Shown: piece after piece, positions 52,021 through 61,886 of the stretch | How positions within the stretch are numbered: the first letter of the stretch is position 1 | How the letters are laid out: each line of letters starts with the position of its first letter | From: Celeribacter neptunius | GTDB taxonomy: Bacteria; Pseudomonadota; Alphaproteobacteria; Rhodobacterales; Rhodobacteraceae | Assembly (NCBI RefSeq): GCF_900113955.1 | Contig: NZ_FORH01000006.1 | Coordinates: 186,001-250,000, forward strand | Length of the DNA: 64,000 nt | Direction of reading: 5' to 3' | Translations under genes and position numbers: made by a program | Notes under the pieces: generated by a model | Database searches by the model: none | Told to the model about the DNA's origin: nothing | Seen by the model: the letters and a program-made list of their open reading frames with translations, nothing else

Positions 52021-52494
52021 ATGAAATTCTCGACCCGCAAGGATATTGAGGCGCCCGCAGATTTTGTTTTTGCGCGGATCACGGATTTCGAGGGTCTGGA
52101 ACGTCAGGCGATGCGCCGCGGGATCGAAGTGACGCGCAAGTCGCAGAACCAGCCGCGCGACAAAGGCGCGGGATGGGCGCTCAAGGTGCCGTTTCGGGGC
52201 AAGCTGCGCGATCTCGAAGCGGAAATCGCCGAATTCGACGCGCCCAATGCGGTCGCCGCGGCGGCTGTCTCTGGGGGGCTGAACATGGAACTCACGGCGG
52301 AGCTCGTGCCGCTGTCGCCGCAGCGGACCCGGGTCACCTTTGCCTATGATGTCCGGCCCAAGACCCTTTCTGCACGCATCCTCGTGCAATCGGTGAAATT
52401 CGCCAAGGCGACGTTGCAGAAACGGTTCGAGAAGCGGATCGGGATGTTCTGCGATCATCTTTCCGATCAATATGCCAGCGGACCGAAGCTCTGA
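52021..52494 (+). CDS. SRPBCC (START-like) family protein
   Basis: A 157-residue protein with the SRPBCC helix-grip fold: STRKDIEAPADFVFARITDFEGLERQAMRRG at the start (read in part), central strands, and a long C-terminal helix (KFAKATLQKRFEKRIGMFCDHL). It should bind a hydrophobic ligand. No specific function can be given. It lies 52 bp after nudC on the same strand and convergent with pheA. Confidence 0.8.
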   Translation: MKFSTRKDIEAPADFVFARITDFEGLERQAMRRGIEVTRKSQNQPRDKGAGWALKVPFRGKLRDLEAEIAEFDAPNAVAAAAVSGGLNMELTAELVPLSPQRTRVTFAYDVRPKTLSARILVQSVKFAKATLQKRFEKRIGMFCDHLSDQYASGPKL

Positions 52495-52533
52495 CGGGCT
52501 CCGGTCGCCTGTGGTCGTCTCGGATCGGGTTGG

Positions 52534-53364
52534 TCAGGTGCGGCGCGGATCGGCCGGATAGACCCCGAGGATCTCGACCATCTCGGTGAAATAGCGCAGC
52601 TCGTCGAGGGCGAGCCGGACATTCGCATCCTCCGGGTGGCCTTCGATATCGGCATAGAACTGCGTCGCGGTGAACACACCGTCGACCATATAGCTTTCCA
52701 GCTTGGTCATGTTGATGCCATTGGTGGCAAACCCGCCCATCGCCTTGTAGAGCGCGGCGGGGATGTTGCGCACCCGGAACATGAAGGCGGTGACCATCTT
52801 GTCGGCGCGGCGGCTGTAATCCGGTTCGCGCGCCATGATCAGAAACCGCGTGGTGTTGAGCTTGTGATCCTCGATATGGCGTTCGAGCACGTCGAGCCCG
52901 AAGATCTCGCCGGCTAGTTCAGAGGCGAAAGCGCCGATCTCGGGCGCGCCCTCTTCCTTGACCGAGCGCGCGGCGGCGGCATTGTCGGACCAGTTGACCG
53001 TGGTCAACCCGTGCTCGCGCACGAAAGTCCGGGCCTGGCCCAGCAGCACCGACATGGCGCGCACGGTCTTGATATCGGAGGTCTTGGTGCCCGGCAGACC
53101 CAGAAGGTTCACATGCACCCGCACGAAAGTCTCGTCGATGATATGCAGCCCGGATTCCGGCAGCAGGTGATAGACATCCTGGACCCGGCCATAGGTCGAA
53201 TTCTCGACCGCGATCATGCCGAGATCGGCACGGCCCGTGCGCACGGCGTCCATCGCATCTTCGAATGTCGGGCAGGGCAGGGGCTCGTATTCGGGGCGTG
53301 CATCGGCACAGGCCTGATGGGAATAGGAGCCAGGTTCTCCCTGAAATGCGATCCGAGCGGCCAT
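52534..53364 (-). CDS. pheA: Prephenate dehydratase
   Basis: A 276-residue monofunctional prephenate dehydratase of phenylalanine synthesis, converting prephenate to phenylpyruvate. IAFQGEPGSYSHQA and IAVENSTYGRV belong to the catalytic domain, and NTTRFLIM carries the catalytic TRF motif (about 168-175). The C-terminal ACT domain (about 190-276, NIPAALYKAMGGFATNGINM) senses Phe; its ESRP motif is changed to ESYM. No chorismate mutase domain is present. It is divergent from a cytochrome c gene, a recurring Rhodobacteraceae pair. Confidence 0.95.
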   Translation of the reverse strand: MAARIAFQGEPGSYSHQACADARPEYEPLPCPTFEDAMDAVRTGRADLGMIAVENSTYGRVQDVYHLLPESGLHIIDETFVRVHVNLLGLPGTKTSDIKTVRAMSVLLGQARTFVREHGLTTVNWSDNAAAARSVKEEGAPEIGAFASELAGEIFGLDVLERHIEDHKLNTTRFLIMAREPDYSRRADKMVTAFMFRVRNIPAALYKAMGGFATNGINMTKLESYMVDGVFTATQFYADIEGHPEDANVRLALDELRYFTEMVEILGVYPADPRRT

Positions 53365-53423
53365 TTTTACCCCTTTTTTGTCGATTGATCAGCGCTAACT
53401 TGTCCGGGTTTCGGTCTTATACC

Positions 53424-53453
53424 TTGAAATGAAGCAGGGGAAGCGGATAGATA
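53424..53453 (+). promoter_or_regulatory. Candidate promoter of the cytochrome c gene
   Basis: TTGAAA (53424-53429), 18-base spacer, TAGATA (53448-53453), 33 bp before the start. TATATAA at 53469 is another possible -10. Confidence 0.35.
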
Positions 53454-53486
53454 GCGCGCGACGAACCTATATAAACGGAACGCGAC

Positions 53487-54005
53487 ATGTTCGACACTAT
53501 GACAGTTACAAAGGTCGTTGGGGGCCTCTGCGGCACCTTCCTGATCTTCCTCTTCGGCAACTGGGCCGCTGATTCTATCTACGCCATGGACGCCACCGGC
53601 CACGACGGTGAACACGCCCAAGCCTATGTCATTGCCACCGGCGACGAGGACGCCGTGGAGGAAGAGGTGGTCGAAGTGAGCTTTGACGATCTGCTGGCCT
53701 CCGCCGATGTGGCGAAAGGCGAAAAGGTGTTCTCCAAGTGCAAGGCCTGCCACAAGGTGGACGGCTCGAACGGTACCGGTCCGCATCTCGACGGTGTCTT
53801 CGGGCGCGCAGTCGGCGCGGTCGGCGATTTCGGCTATTCCGATGCTGTTGCCAGCCATGGCGGCACCTGGGACGCCGCGACGCTCAACGCCTATCTCGAG
53901 AATCCGAAAGACGCGATCCCGGGCAACAAAATGTCCTTCGCCGGTCTGAAGAAGATCGAGGATCGCGCCAATATCGTGGCCTACCTGCAGTCGATCTCCG
54001 GCTGA
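53487..54005 (+). CDS. Membrane-anchored cytochrome c (CycM/cytochrome c-y type)
   Basis: A 172-residue c-type cytochrome. An uncleaved N-terminal anchor (VTKVVGGLCGTFLIFLFGNWAADS, residues 7-30, read in part) is followed by an acidic tether (about 35-68). The class I heme domain has CKACH (85-89) and axial Met149 in GNKMSFAG. This layout is that of the membrane-bound cytochrome c-y, which carries electrons from the bc1 complex to oxidases. Divergent from pheA. Confidence 0.92.
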   Translation: MFDTMTVTKVVGGLCGTFLIFLFGNWAADSIYAMDATGHDGEHAQAYVIATGDEDAVEEEVVEVSFDDLLASADVAKGEKVFSKCKACHKVDGSNGTGPHLDGVFGRAVGAVGDFGYSDAVASHGGTWDAATLNAYLENPKDAIPGNKMSFAGLKKIEDRANIVAYLQSISG

Positions 54006-54052
54006 TCCGACGCAAGGCGTGTCTGGACGCGCCTCTGGCGCGTATGTCATCG

Positions 54053-54088
54053 AAACTCCCATCGGCCGCACCGATGGGGGTTTTCTTT
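54053..54088 (+). terminator. Terminator of the cytochrome c gene
   Basis: AAACTCCCATCGG and CCGATGGGGGTTT pair over thirteen positions with one mismatch, loop CCGCA, followed by TCTTTT. Confidence 0.88.
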
Positions 54089-54231
54089 TGCGCAGTCTCG
54101 CCGGGCCAGGGGTGGATTACAGCATGTTCACGCAAATTCGACCGCATGTTGCTTGCATGTGCGGCCCCGCTCCCATTACCGTCTGAACAGTGGCGGCCCC
54201 CGCCCATTGCCAACAATCCGAGAGGTCGCCG

Positions 54232-56115
54232 ATGATCCCACGCTCCATTGCCCGCGTTTTCGTCCCCGTTCTGGCTATCGCTTCGCTGACGAGCGCCGTG
54301 GCTCTGGCCCAGGACAGCGCCGAGGATCCGGAGATCATCACCCGGAGCTGGTATTCCGAATGGGACGAGGCGAAATATGCCGAGCCTTTCGAACATCTCG
54401 ATTACGTCAATCCGAATGCGCCAAAGGGCGGCGATGTCACCATCGGCATGGTCGGAACATTCGACAGCATGAATCCGTTCTCGACCCTTTCGGGGACGCC
54501 GGCGGCGCTGTCCTCGTCGATGTATGAACGGTTGATGTCCGGCACGGCGGACGAATTCAAATCGGCGCTCTATTGCGTGCTCTGCGAGACCATCGAATAT
54601 CCGAAATCGAAGGACTGGGTGATCTTCCACCTGCGCCACGACGTGACCTTTTCCGATGGTGCGCCGATGACGGCGGAGGATGTGGCCTTTACCCATAACA
54701 AGATGATTGCAGAAGCCACGCCGTCCTGGCGTTCGGGCGTCTCCGCGATGATCAAGGAGGTCGAGGCGCTCGATCCCTATACGGTGAAATTCACCTTTCA
54801 ACCGGATATTCCGCGCAACGGTCTGATCGATCAGGCGGGCGCGACACCGGTGATGCAGAAGGCCTGGTTCGAAAAGACCGGGGCCAAGCTCGATGAGAAA
54901 CGCTACGAGACCTCGCCGGGCACGGGCGCCTATATGCTGTCGAATTACGATCCCGGCCAATGGGTCGAATACAAGCGCAACCCGGACTACTGGGGCGCGG
55001 CTCACCCGATGAATGTCGGGCGCAACAATCTCGACACCATCCGGGTCGTGTATTTCGGCGACACGGTGGCGGCGTTCGAGGCCTTCAAGGCCGGCGATAT
55101 CACTTTCCGGCAGGAGAACTCCTCGCTGCAATGGGCGACAGGGTACGATTTCCCGGCGCTCGACAAGGGCTGGGTCACGAAAGAGACCTTGCACAACGGC
55201 AATATCCCGCCCGCTTACGGGTTCGTCTTCAACCTGCGCCGCGAGAAGTTCCAGGACCGCAATGTCCGGCTGGCCCTGGGTCTGATGTACAATTTCACCT
55301 GGACCAATGACACCTTGCAATACGGGCTGTTTTCCCAGCGTGTCAGCATGTGGCAGTCGCCGGGGCTGATGGCCGAGGGCCTGCCCGAGGGCGCGGAGCT
55401 CGAGATCCTCAACGGGGTGAAAGACGATCTGCCCGAGGCGATCTTCACCGAAGAGGCCTTTGTGCCGCACAGCTCGGGTGAACGGTCTCTGGACCGCAAG
55501 AACATGCGCCGTGCCATCGCGCTTTTGGCCGAAGCCGGTTACGCGCCGGGCGACGACGGCATGATGCGCGATGCCGAGGGCAAAACCCTCGATGTCGAGG
55601 TGCTGCAATACAGCCCGTCCTGGGACCGGATCATGAAGCCCTATGTCGAGAACCTCGTCGCGCTGGGGGTGAATGCCAGCTACAACCGGATCGATCCGAA
55701 CCAGTATCAGGCCCGGACCCAGAGCAATGATTTCGACATGATCTATGATGGTTATGCCAACGGCTTTGAAGAGGGTTCCTCCTTCACGCAGAAATACGGC
55801 TGCGCAGATAAGGAAGACGTCTTTAACCCGGCGGGCTATTGCAACCCGGCGATCGACAAGATCGGAGATGAAATCCTGAAGGTGAAGACCTATGACGAGA
55901 TGTCCGCCATGGTGCGCGCCGCCGACCGGATCATGCGCTATGACTATTTTATCGTACCGGCGCATATGAACGACAGCTATTGGGTGGCCTATTACGACAT
56001 GTACGAGCATCCCGAAGCGGATAAGATGCCGCCGCTGGCTCTGGGGTACCTGGACTTCTGGTGGGTGAACCAGGAGCGCGAGGCAGAGTTGCGCGCCGCC
56101 GGCGCCCTGAAATAA
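54232..56115 (+). CDS. yejA: Peptide/microcin C-type ABC transporter substrate-binding protein (YejA-like)
   Basis: A 627-residue family 5 solute-binding protein with signal peptide (MIPRSIARVFVPVLAIASLTSAVALA). WYSEWDEAKYAEPFEHLDYVNPNAPKGG is the YejA-like opening (read in part), then FHLRHDVTFSDGAPMTAEDV is the SBP_bac_5 hallmark, and GTGAYML marks the middle domain. YejA-type proteins bind oligopeptides and peptide antibiotics such as microcin C. The ATG at 54232 follows GAGAGG. First gene of a four-gene operon. Confidence 0.93.
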   Translation: MIPRSIARVFVPVLAIASLTSAVALAQDSAEDPEIITRSWYSEWDEAKYAEPFEHLDYVNPNAPKGGDVTIGMVGTFDSMNPFSTLSGTPAALSSSMYERLMSGTADEFKSALYCVLCETIEYPKSKDWVIFHLRHDVTFSDGAPMTAEDVAFTHNKMIAEATPSWRSGVSAMIKEVEALDPYTVKFTFQPDIPRNGLIDQAGATPVMQKAWFEKTGAKLDEKRYETSPGTGAYMLSNYDPGQWVEYKRNPDYWGAAHPMNVGRNNLDTIRVVYFGDTVAAFEAFKAGDITFRQENSSLQWATGYDFPALDKGWVTKETLHNGNIPPAYGFVFNLRREKFQDRNVRLALGLMYNFTWTNDTLQYGLFSQRVSMWQSPGLMAEGLPEGAELEILNGVKDDLPEAIFTEEAFVPHSSGERSLDRKNMRRAIALLAEAGYAPGDDGMMRDAEGKTLDVEVLQYSPSWDRIMKPYVENLVALGVNASYNRIDPNQYQARTQSNDFDMIYDGYANGFEEGSSFTQKYGCADKEDVFNPAGYCNPAIDKIGDEILKVKTYDEMSAMVRAADRIMRYDYFIVPAHMNDSYWVAYYDMYEHPEADKMPPLALGYLDFWWVNQEREAELRAAGALK

Positions 56116-56182
56116 GCCTGAAATAACACGGGCGCGAATGCGACCGATGAGAGCAGACATAACAATCCGATAAGGACGGCCC

Positions 56183-57295
56183 ATGGGAGCCTATATTCTA
56201 CGGCGCTTACTCCTGATCATTCCGACGCTGGTCGGGATCATGGTGGTGAATTTCGCGCTGACGCAATTTGTGCCCGGCGGGCCGGTCGAACAGGTGCTCG
56301 CCAACCTGCAGGGCGAGGGCGATGTGTTCGAGTCGATCACCGGCGGGCAAGGCGACGTCAATGTCTCGCTCGAGGATAAGAACGCCTCCTCCTCGGGCAA
56401 TACGTATGAAAGCGACTACGCCGGCGCCCGGGGGCTTCCGCCCGAATTCATCGCTGATCTTGAACGGCAGTTCGGCCTCGACAAGCCGCCTTTGGAACGT
56501 TTCCTCGGCATGATGTGGAATTACATGCGGTTCGATTTCGGCGAGAGCTATTTCAAATCCGAACGTGTGCTCGATCTGGTGTGGGACAAGCTGCCGGTGT
56601 CGATCTCTCTGGGGCTTTGGGCGACGTTGATCTCCTATATGGTGTCGATCCCGCTGGGCATTCGCAAAGCGGTGCAGGACGGATCGCGCTTTGACACCTG
56701 GACCTCGGGGGTGATCATCGCCGCCTATGCGATCCCGAGCTTTCTGTTTGCGATCATGCTCCTGGTGCTGTTCGCCGGCGGGTCGTACTGGCAGATCTTC
56801 CCGCTCCGCGGCCTGACCTCGCCGGATTGGGATCAGATGTCCTGGCTCGGCAAGATCGGCGATTATTTCTGGCATATCGCCCTGCCGGTTCTGGCCTCGG
56901 TGATCTCATCCTTTGCCACGCTGACGCTTTTGACCAAGAACTCCTTTCTGGACGAGATCCGCAAACAATATGTGGTCACCGCCAAGGCCAAGGGGCTTTC
57001 GCAGTCCCGCGTGCTCTACGGCCATGTGTTTCGCAATGCGATGATGATCGTCATCGCCGGGTTCCCGGGGCTTTTCCTCGGCGTCTTCTTCGGTGGCTCG
57101 GTGATCATCGAAACGCTGTTCTCGCTCGATGGGCTCGGGCGCATGGGCTATGAGGCCGCGCTGGCCCGTGATTACCCGGTGATCTTCGGCACGCTGTTCT
57201 TCTTTGGGCTCATCGGCCTCGTCATCGGTATCCTGTCGGATCTGATGTATGTCTTCGTCGATCCGCGTATCGATTTCGAGCGGAGGGACACATGA
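56183..57295 (+). CDS. yejB: ABC transporter permease YejB
   Basis: A 370-residue DppB-type permease. The N-terminal helix ([23 protein letters not shown]) is followed by a long periplasmic insert (about 35-125) typical of YejB. Five more helices follow, with EAA loop [29 protein letters not shown] is a family motif. The stop overlaps yejE by four bases (ATGA). Confidence 0.94.
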   Translation: MGAYILRRLLLIIPTLVGIMVVNFALTQFVPGGPVEQVLANLQGEGDVFESITGGQGDVNVSLEDKNASSSGNTYESDYAGARGLPPEFIADLERQFGLDKPPLERFLGMMWNYMRFDFGESYFKSERVLDLVWDKLPVSISLGLWATLISYMVSIPLGIRKAVQDGSRFDTWTSGVIIAAYAIPSFLFAIMLLVLFAGGSYWQIFPLRGLTSPDWDQMSWLGKIGDYFWHIALPVLASVISSFATLTLLTKNSFLDEIRKQYVVTAKAKGLSQSRVLYGHVFRNAMMIVIAGFPGLFLGVFFGGSVIIETLFSLDGLGRMGYEAALARDYPVIFGTLFFFGLIGLVIGILSDLMYVFVDPRIDFERRDT

Positions 57296-58398
57296 AACTG
57301 TCCGAACTCAATCGCCGGCGCTGGCGCAATTTCCGCGCCAATCGTCGCGCCTACTGGTCGCTGATCCTGTTCTCGATCCTGTTCGGCCTGTCGCTCTTTG
57401 CCGAGTTTCTCGCCAATGACAAACCGATCCTGGTGCAATACCGGGGCGGTTATTACATGCCGATCTTCAAATTCTACCCGGAGACCGAATTCGGCGGCGA
57501 TTTCCGCACCGAAGCCGTCTATCGCTACCCGGAGGTGCAATGCCTGATCGAGACCGGCGGTCTGGTCGATTGTTTCGACGATCCCGAGGCCTATATCGAA
57601 GACGCGCAAGACGGCGAGATCAACGGCGAGAAGATCGAGAAAGGCTGGATGATCTGGCCGCCCATTCGTTACTCGTTCAACACCCAAGTCGAGGGGCCGG
57701 GGGCCGCGCCCTCGCCGCCCACGTCGCAGAACTGGCTCGGCACCGATGACACCAAACGCGACGTGGTCGCCCGCGTGATCTACGGTTTCCGTCTCTCGGT
57801 GTTCTTCACCCTGATCGTCTCGGTCGCCTCCTCGCTCGTCGGCATCATCGCCGGCGCGATCCAAGGTTATTTCGGTGGCCGCACCGACCTGATTTTTCAG
57901 CGCATCCTCGAGATCTGGGGCGCCATGCCCTCGCTCTATGTGATCATCATTCTTTTTGCCATTCTCGGGCGAAGTTTCTGGCTCCTGGTCTTTGTCACCA
58001 TCCTGTTCGGCTGGACGGCGCTCGTGGGCGTGGTGCGGGCGGAGTTCCTCAGGGCGCGGAATTTCGAATATATCCGGGCCGCCCGGGCGCTGGGTGTGTC
58101 GAACCGCACCATCATGTTCCGCCATATGCTGCCCAACGCCATGGTGGCGACGCTGACCATGCTGCCTTTCATCGTCACCGGCAATATCGGCACGCTGGCC
58201 TCATTGGATTTTCTCGGTTTTGGCTTGCCAAGCTCCTACCCGTCGTTGGGGGAGCTGACGCTGCAGGCGAAACAGAACCTTCAGGCGCCGTGGCTCGGCT
58301 TCACCGCCTTTTTCACCTATGCCATCATGCTCTCGCTTCTGGTCTTCATTTTCGAAGGCGTGCGCGACGCGTTTGACCCAAGGAAGACCTTCAGATGA
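57292..58398 (+). CDS. yejE: ABC transporter permease YejE
   Basis: A 368-residue DppC-type permease. TM1 is about 20-40. A long periplasmic insert (about 45-150, with the YejE-type [16 protein letters not shown] containing two cysteines) precedes five helices. The EAA loop is [43 protein letters not shown] is the family's start of the core (read in part). Overlaps both neighbours by ATGA. Confidence 0.94.
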   Translation: MKLSELNRRRWRNFRANRRAYWSLILFSILFGLSLFAEFLANDKPILVQYRGGYYMPIFKFYPETEFGGDFRTEAVYRYPEVQCLIETGGLVDCFDDPEAYIEDAQDGEINGEKIEKGWMIWPPIRYSFNTQVEGPGAAPSPPTSQNWLGTDDTKRDVVARVIYGFRLSVFFTLIVSVASSLVGIIAGAIQGYFGGRTDLIFQRILEIWGAMPSLYVIIILFAILGRSFWLLVFVTILFGWTALVGVVRAEFLRARNFEYIRAARALGVSNRTIMFRHMLPNAMVATLTMLPFIVTGNIGTLASLDFLGFGLPSSYPSLGELTLQAKQNLQAPWLGFTAFFTYAIMLSLLVFIFEGVRDAFDPRKTFR

Positions 58399-60002
58399 GC
58401 CTTTTGGAGTACAAAGACCTGCGGATCGGTTTCCGGCAGGACGGTGGTGTGGTCGAGGCGGTCAAGGGCGTGTCCTTTTCGATGGAAAAGGGCGAGGTGG
58501 TGGCACTTGTAGGCGAATCCGGCTCCGGCAAGTCGGTGACGGCGCTCTCTTCGGTGAACCTGCTGCCCGACACGGCGAAGATCTCCGGCTCGATCACCTA
58601 TGAGGGGCAGGAACTTGTTGGTGCGCCGGAAAAGCTGTTGCGACGCTTGCGTGGCAATGACATCAGCTTCATCTTTCAGGAGCCGATGACCTCTTTGAAC
58701 CCGTTGCACACGCTGGAAAAACAGCTCTCCGAAGTGATGTTGATCCACCAGGGGCTGACCGGCGAGGCGGCGCGCGAGCGCATCCTGCATCTTCTGGACC
58801 GGGTGGGGATCTACCAGCCGGAGGAGCGCCTGGGCTCCTATCCGCATCAGCTTTCGGGCGGCCAGCGTCAGCGGGTGATGATCGCCATGGCATTGGCCAA
58901 TGCGCCGAAACTGCTGATCGCCGACGAGCCGACCACCGCGCTCGACGTGACGATTCAGGCGCAGATCCTCGATCTGCTGGCCGACATCAAGCGCAATGAA
59001 GGCATGTCCATGCTCTTCATCACCCATGATCTGAACATCGTGCGGCGTTTCGCCGACCGGGTCTGTGTGATGAAAGACGGTGCGATCGTGGAGGCCGGCA
59101 AAACCACCGAGATTTTCGACAATCCGCAACATGCCTATACCCAGATGCTTCTGGCCGCCGAGGCCACGGGGCGCCCCGAACCGGTGCCGGAAGGCGCCGA
59201 GGTGGTGGCCGAGACCAGGGACCTGCGGATCTGGTTCCCGATTCAACGGGGATTGCTGCGCAAGACCGTCGGCTATGTGAAAGCGGTGAATGCTGCGACA
59301 TTCACCGTGCGCGAGGGCGAGACCGTCGGCATCGTCGGCGAGAGCGGCTCCGGCAAGACCACGCTGGCGCTCGCCATGATGCGGCTGATTTCTTCGAAAG
59401 GCCCGGTCGTGGTGCTCGGAAAGGATATCCAGGGCTGGTCGAACAAGGCGCTGCGACCGCTGCGCGCCGATATGCAGATCGTGTTTCAGGACCCTTATGG
59501 CTCGCTCTCGCCGCGGATGACGGTGGAACAGATCATTGCCGAGGGTCTGGGCGTGCATGAGATCGAAGGCTATGCCTCAACCGAGCAGGCGGTGATCGAC
59601 ATCATGCGCGAGGTCGGGCTCGATCCCGAGACCCGCCATCGTTACCCGCATGAATTCTCCGGCGGTCAGCGCCAGCGTATCGCCATCGCCCGCGCCATGA
59701 TCCTGCGACCGCGCCTTGTGGTGCTGGACGAGCCGACCTCGGCCCTGGACATGACGGTGCAGGTACAGATCGTCGAGCTGTTGCGCAAACTGCAGGTGAG
59801 CCACAAGCTTGCCTATCTGTTCATCTCGCACGACCTGCGCGTGGTGCGGGCATTGTCACACAAGGTGCTGGTGATGAAACGCGGCGATGTGGTGGAAATG
59901 GGCACCGCCGAAGAGATCTTCGAAACCCCGAAAGAGGCCTATACCAAGGCGCTGATCAGTGCTGCGCTCGATCTCAAGGTTGAGGCGGGCGCGGGCGTTT
60001 AG
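58395..60002 (+). CDS. yejF: ABC transporter ATP-binding protein YejF (two ATPase domains)
   Basis: A 535-residue fused ATPase. Domain 1 (about 1-255) has GESGSGKSVTAL, LSGGQRQRVMIAMAL and LIADEPTTALD. Domain 2 (about 275-530) has GESGSGKTTLALAMM, FSGGQRQRIAIARAM and VVLDEPTSALD. The fused DppD-DppF layout is characteristic of YejF. It powers peptide import by yejABE and is the last gene before a bidirectional terminator. Confidence 0.95.
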   Translation: MSLLEYKDLRIGFRQDGGVVEAVKGVSFSMEKGEVVALVGESGSGKSVTALSSVNLLPDTAKISGSITYEGQELVGAPEKLLRRLRGNDISFIFQEPMTSLNPLHTLEKQLSEVMLIHQGLTGEAARERILHLLDRVGIYQPEERLGSYPHQLSGGQRQRVMIAMALANAPKLLIADEPTTALDVTIQAQILDLLADIKRNEGMSMLFITHDLNIVRRFADRVCVMKDGAIVEAGKTTEIFDNPQHAYTQMLLAAEATGRPEPVPEGAEVVAETRDLRIWFPIQRGLLRKTVGYVKAVNAATFTVREGETVGIVGESGSGKTTLALAMMRLISSKGPVVVLGKDIQGWSNKALRPLRADMQIVFQDPYGSLSPRMTVEQIIAEGLGVHEIEGYASTEQAVIDIMREVGLDPETRHRYPHEFSGGQRQRIAIARAMILRPRLVVLDEPTSALDMTVQVQIVELLRKLQVSHKLAYLFISHDLRVVRALSHKVLVMKRGDVVEMGTAEEIFETPKEAYTKALISAALDLKVEAGAGV

Positions 60003-60032
60003 CGCTCAACCCCATAAGACGCCGGGCAAAAG

Positions 60033-60062
60033 AAAAGCGCGGGATCTCTCCCGCGCTTTTGT
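60033..60062. terminator. Bidirectional terminator between yejF and the carboxypeptidase gene
   Basis: Perfect twelve-base stem AAAAGCGCGGGA/TCCCGCGCTTTT with a TCTC loop. T-runs are built into the stem on both strands. Confidence 0.9.
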
Positions 60063-60084
60063 CATTCCACCGCTGGCCTTTGGC

Positions 60085-61635
60085 TCAGGACGGGCCGACA
60101 GTGGCACATTCTGTGCCTCGCGCTTCCAGTCGACGGCAGGTCATCGAGGCCATCTCTTCGGTCATGCCGAGGAAGTTCGCGTCAAATCCACGTTTGGTCT
60201 TCACCACTTTACGCAATGCGCCATCGAGCATTTCCACCTCGGTCAGCGCGGTTTTCAACAGCTCTTTGCGGGCGGCATATTCGCTGTTGTAAGTGCCGAT
60301 GTTGATCCCCCAATAGCGGCTGCCCGAGGTTGAGATGCGGGTGACCACTTCGGGTGCGCTGGGCAGCGGCGAGGCGGCCATCGCGGAGGTCGGCTCGACC
60401 GAGGCGAGCTGCAATGTTTCAGGCCGCGGCACCGGCGCGATCATCGGCAGGCTCGGCTGTTTCGCCCGCGCGGTTTCGGCGAGAATCGTATTGGCTTCGG
60501 TCGTGGCGGCGCTGGCGGCGGCCAGAAGGGCCTTTTCCTGTTCGGCCTCTTGTTGTGCCTGCGCCAAAGCGTCCATGACATCGTCGGAGGCGGCCATCAG
60601 CAGTTCCTCGGTCTCCGGGGCGAGCGCCTGCACCGGTCGGGGCAGGGGGCGCTGGCTCGAGGTCATCTTGATATTCACGCGAATGATCTTGGAGGCCACG
60701 TCGGGCATGTCTGCGCCCGCGACCATGACCGTCCCGCCGGCCCCTTTGCCGAGATAGGCGGGGCGTTTGGGTTTGACCACGGCGACATTGCGCGGGGCGC
60801 GTTTGAAACCGAGATCCATCAGTTCGGTCACCTTGGCGTTGCGCGACACGGTGGATTTGCCGCCGAACACGGTGACGATGATCCGCTCGCTGCCATGCCG
60901 GGCCGAGGCCGTCAGGTTGAAGCCCGCCGCCGAGGTGTAACCGGTCTTGATCCCATCTGCGCCGGGGTAGGAGTTGAGGAACCGCGTGTTGGTATGGCTC
61001 ACCGTGCGCACCCCGGCATCCGCGGTCTTGCGCGAGAACAGGTTGTAATAGTCCGGGAAGTCGTAAAACAGATGCCGCCCCAGAACCGACATGTCCCGGG
61101 CGGTCGACAGGTGACCGCTCTCGGTCAGGCCATTGGCATTCTTGAACGTCGTGCGCGACATGCCCAAAGCCTTTGCCGTGCGGTTCATCCGGCGGGCAAA
61201 GGCGGCTTCCGAGCCTTCGATCGCCTCGCCGATGGCGGTGGCCGCGTCATTGGCGGATTTTACCGCGGCGGCACGGATGAGATAGCGCAGCTTGATCTGC
61301 TGACCGGTGCGCAGCCCGAGTTTCGATGGCGGTTCCGAAGCGGCGTTGCGCGATACGGTGACCAGATCGTCGAGGCCGATCTCGCCGTGCTCGATTGCCT
61401 CAAAGGCGATGTAGAGGGTCATCATCTTGGTCAGCGAGGCCGGGTGCAATCGGGTGTCGGCATTGGTGGCATGCAACACCTTGCCATTGCGGGCATCCAT
61501 CACCAGCGCGGCATATTCCGCCGCAACGGCGCGACTGGACACCGCGATCAGCATCGCGAATGCGACCAGAAAGAGAGGGAAAATACGTCCTGAAACGGCA
61601 CACGGGATCGCCCGCGCTCGCACGTTGCTCTTCAT
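60085..61635 (-). CDS. D-alanyl-D-alanine carboxypeptidase with C-terminal SPOR domain
   Basis: A 516-residue penicillin-binding protein of the PBP5/6 (S11) family. A signal peptide (about 15-39) leads to the mature protein. Active-site motifs: S67-L-T-K70, S127-A-N129 and K230-T-G. The transpeptidase fold ends near 290. A long Ala/Glu/Gln linker (about 335-420) precedes a SPOR domain (about 435-510, YWGINIGTYNSEYAARKELL), which binds denuded glycan at the septum. It trims the terminal D-Ala from peptidoglycan pentapeptides, releasing D-Ala. Confidence 0.93.
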   Translation of the reverse strand: MKSNVRARAIPCAVSGRIFPLFLVAFAMLIAVSSRAVAAEYAALVMDARNGKVLHATNADTRLHPASLTKMMTLYIAFEAIEHGEIGLDDLVTVSRNAASEPPSKLGLRTGQQIKLRYLIRAAAVKSANDAATAIGEAIEGSEAAFARRMNRTAKALGMSRTTFKNANGLTESGHLSTARDMSVLGRHLFYDFPDYYNLFSRKTADAGVRTVSHTNTRFLNSYPGADGIKTGYTSAAGFNLTASARHGSERIIVTVFGGKSTVSRNAKVTELMDLGFKRAPRNVAVVKPKRPAYLGKGAGGTVMVAGADMPDVASKIIRVNIKMTSSQRPLPRPVQALAPETEELLMAASDDVMDALAQAQQEAEQEKALLAAASAATTEANTILAETARAKQPSLPMIAPVPRPETLQLASVEPTSAMAASPLPSAPEVVTRISTSGSRYWGINIGTYNSEYAARKELLKTALTEVEMLDGALRKVVKTKRGFDANFLGMTEEMASMTCRRLEARGTECATVGPS

Positions 61636-61886
61636 GATAAATCTGCCTCGTCATGCCGGATCATTGCGCCCGACTTATAAAGGAAACGGTAACACAGGCT
61701 GGAGGCGGAGAAAACTCCCAATTTTCAAGGCGTTTCAGAGCGTGCATTGATGCAACGCCAGATTTTGTATGCGCGTGGATGTCCGCCACCACATGCGCAC
61801 TTTGTTAATCCTTTGGTAACGTGAGGCGGCGCGCCGCTGCCTGAAATTCAGGCAAGGCCAGTCAGGATCAAACGTCAGGCCGAGTC

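Noticed and set aside
53884-56184. 766-codon antisense frame over yejA
   Set aside because: It mirrors a complete solute-binding protein gene and has no domain of its own.
61838-61854. 17-bp palindrome TGCCTGAAATTCAGGCA as an operator
   Set aside because: It lies between the HAD gene's stop and a point about 200 bp upstream of the carboxypeptidase start, not near a visible promoter. A single short palindrome in this position is weak evidence, so it is only noted.
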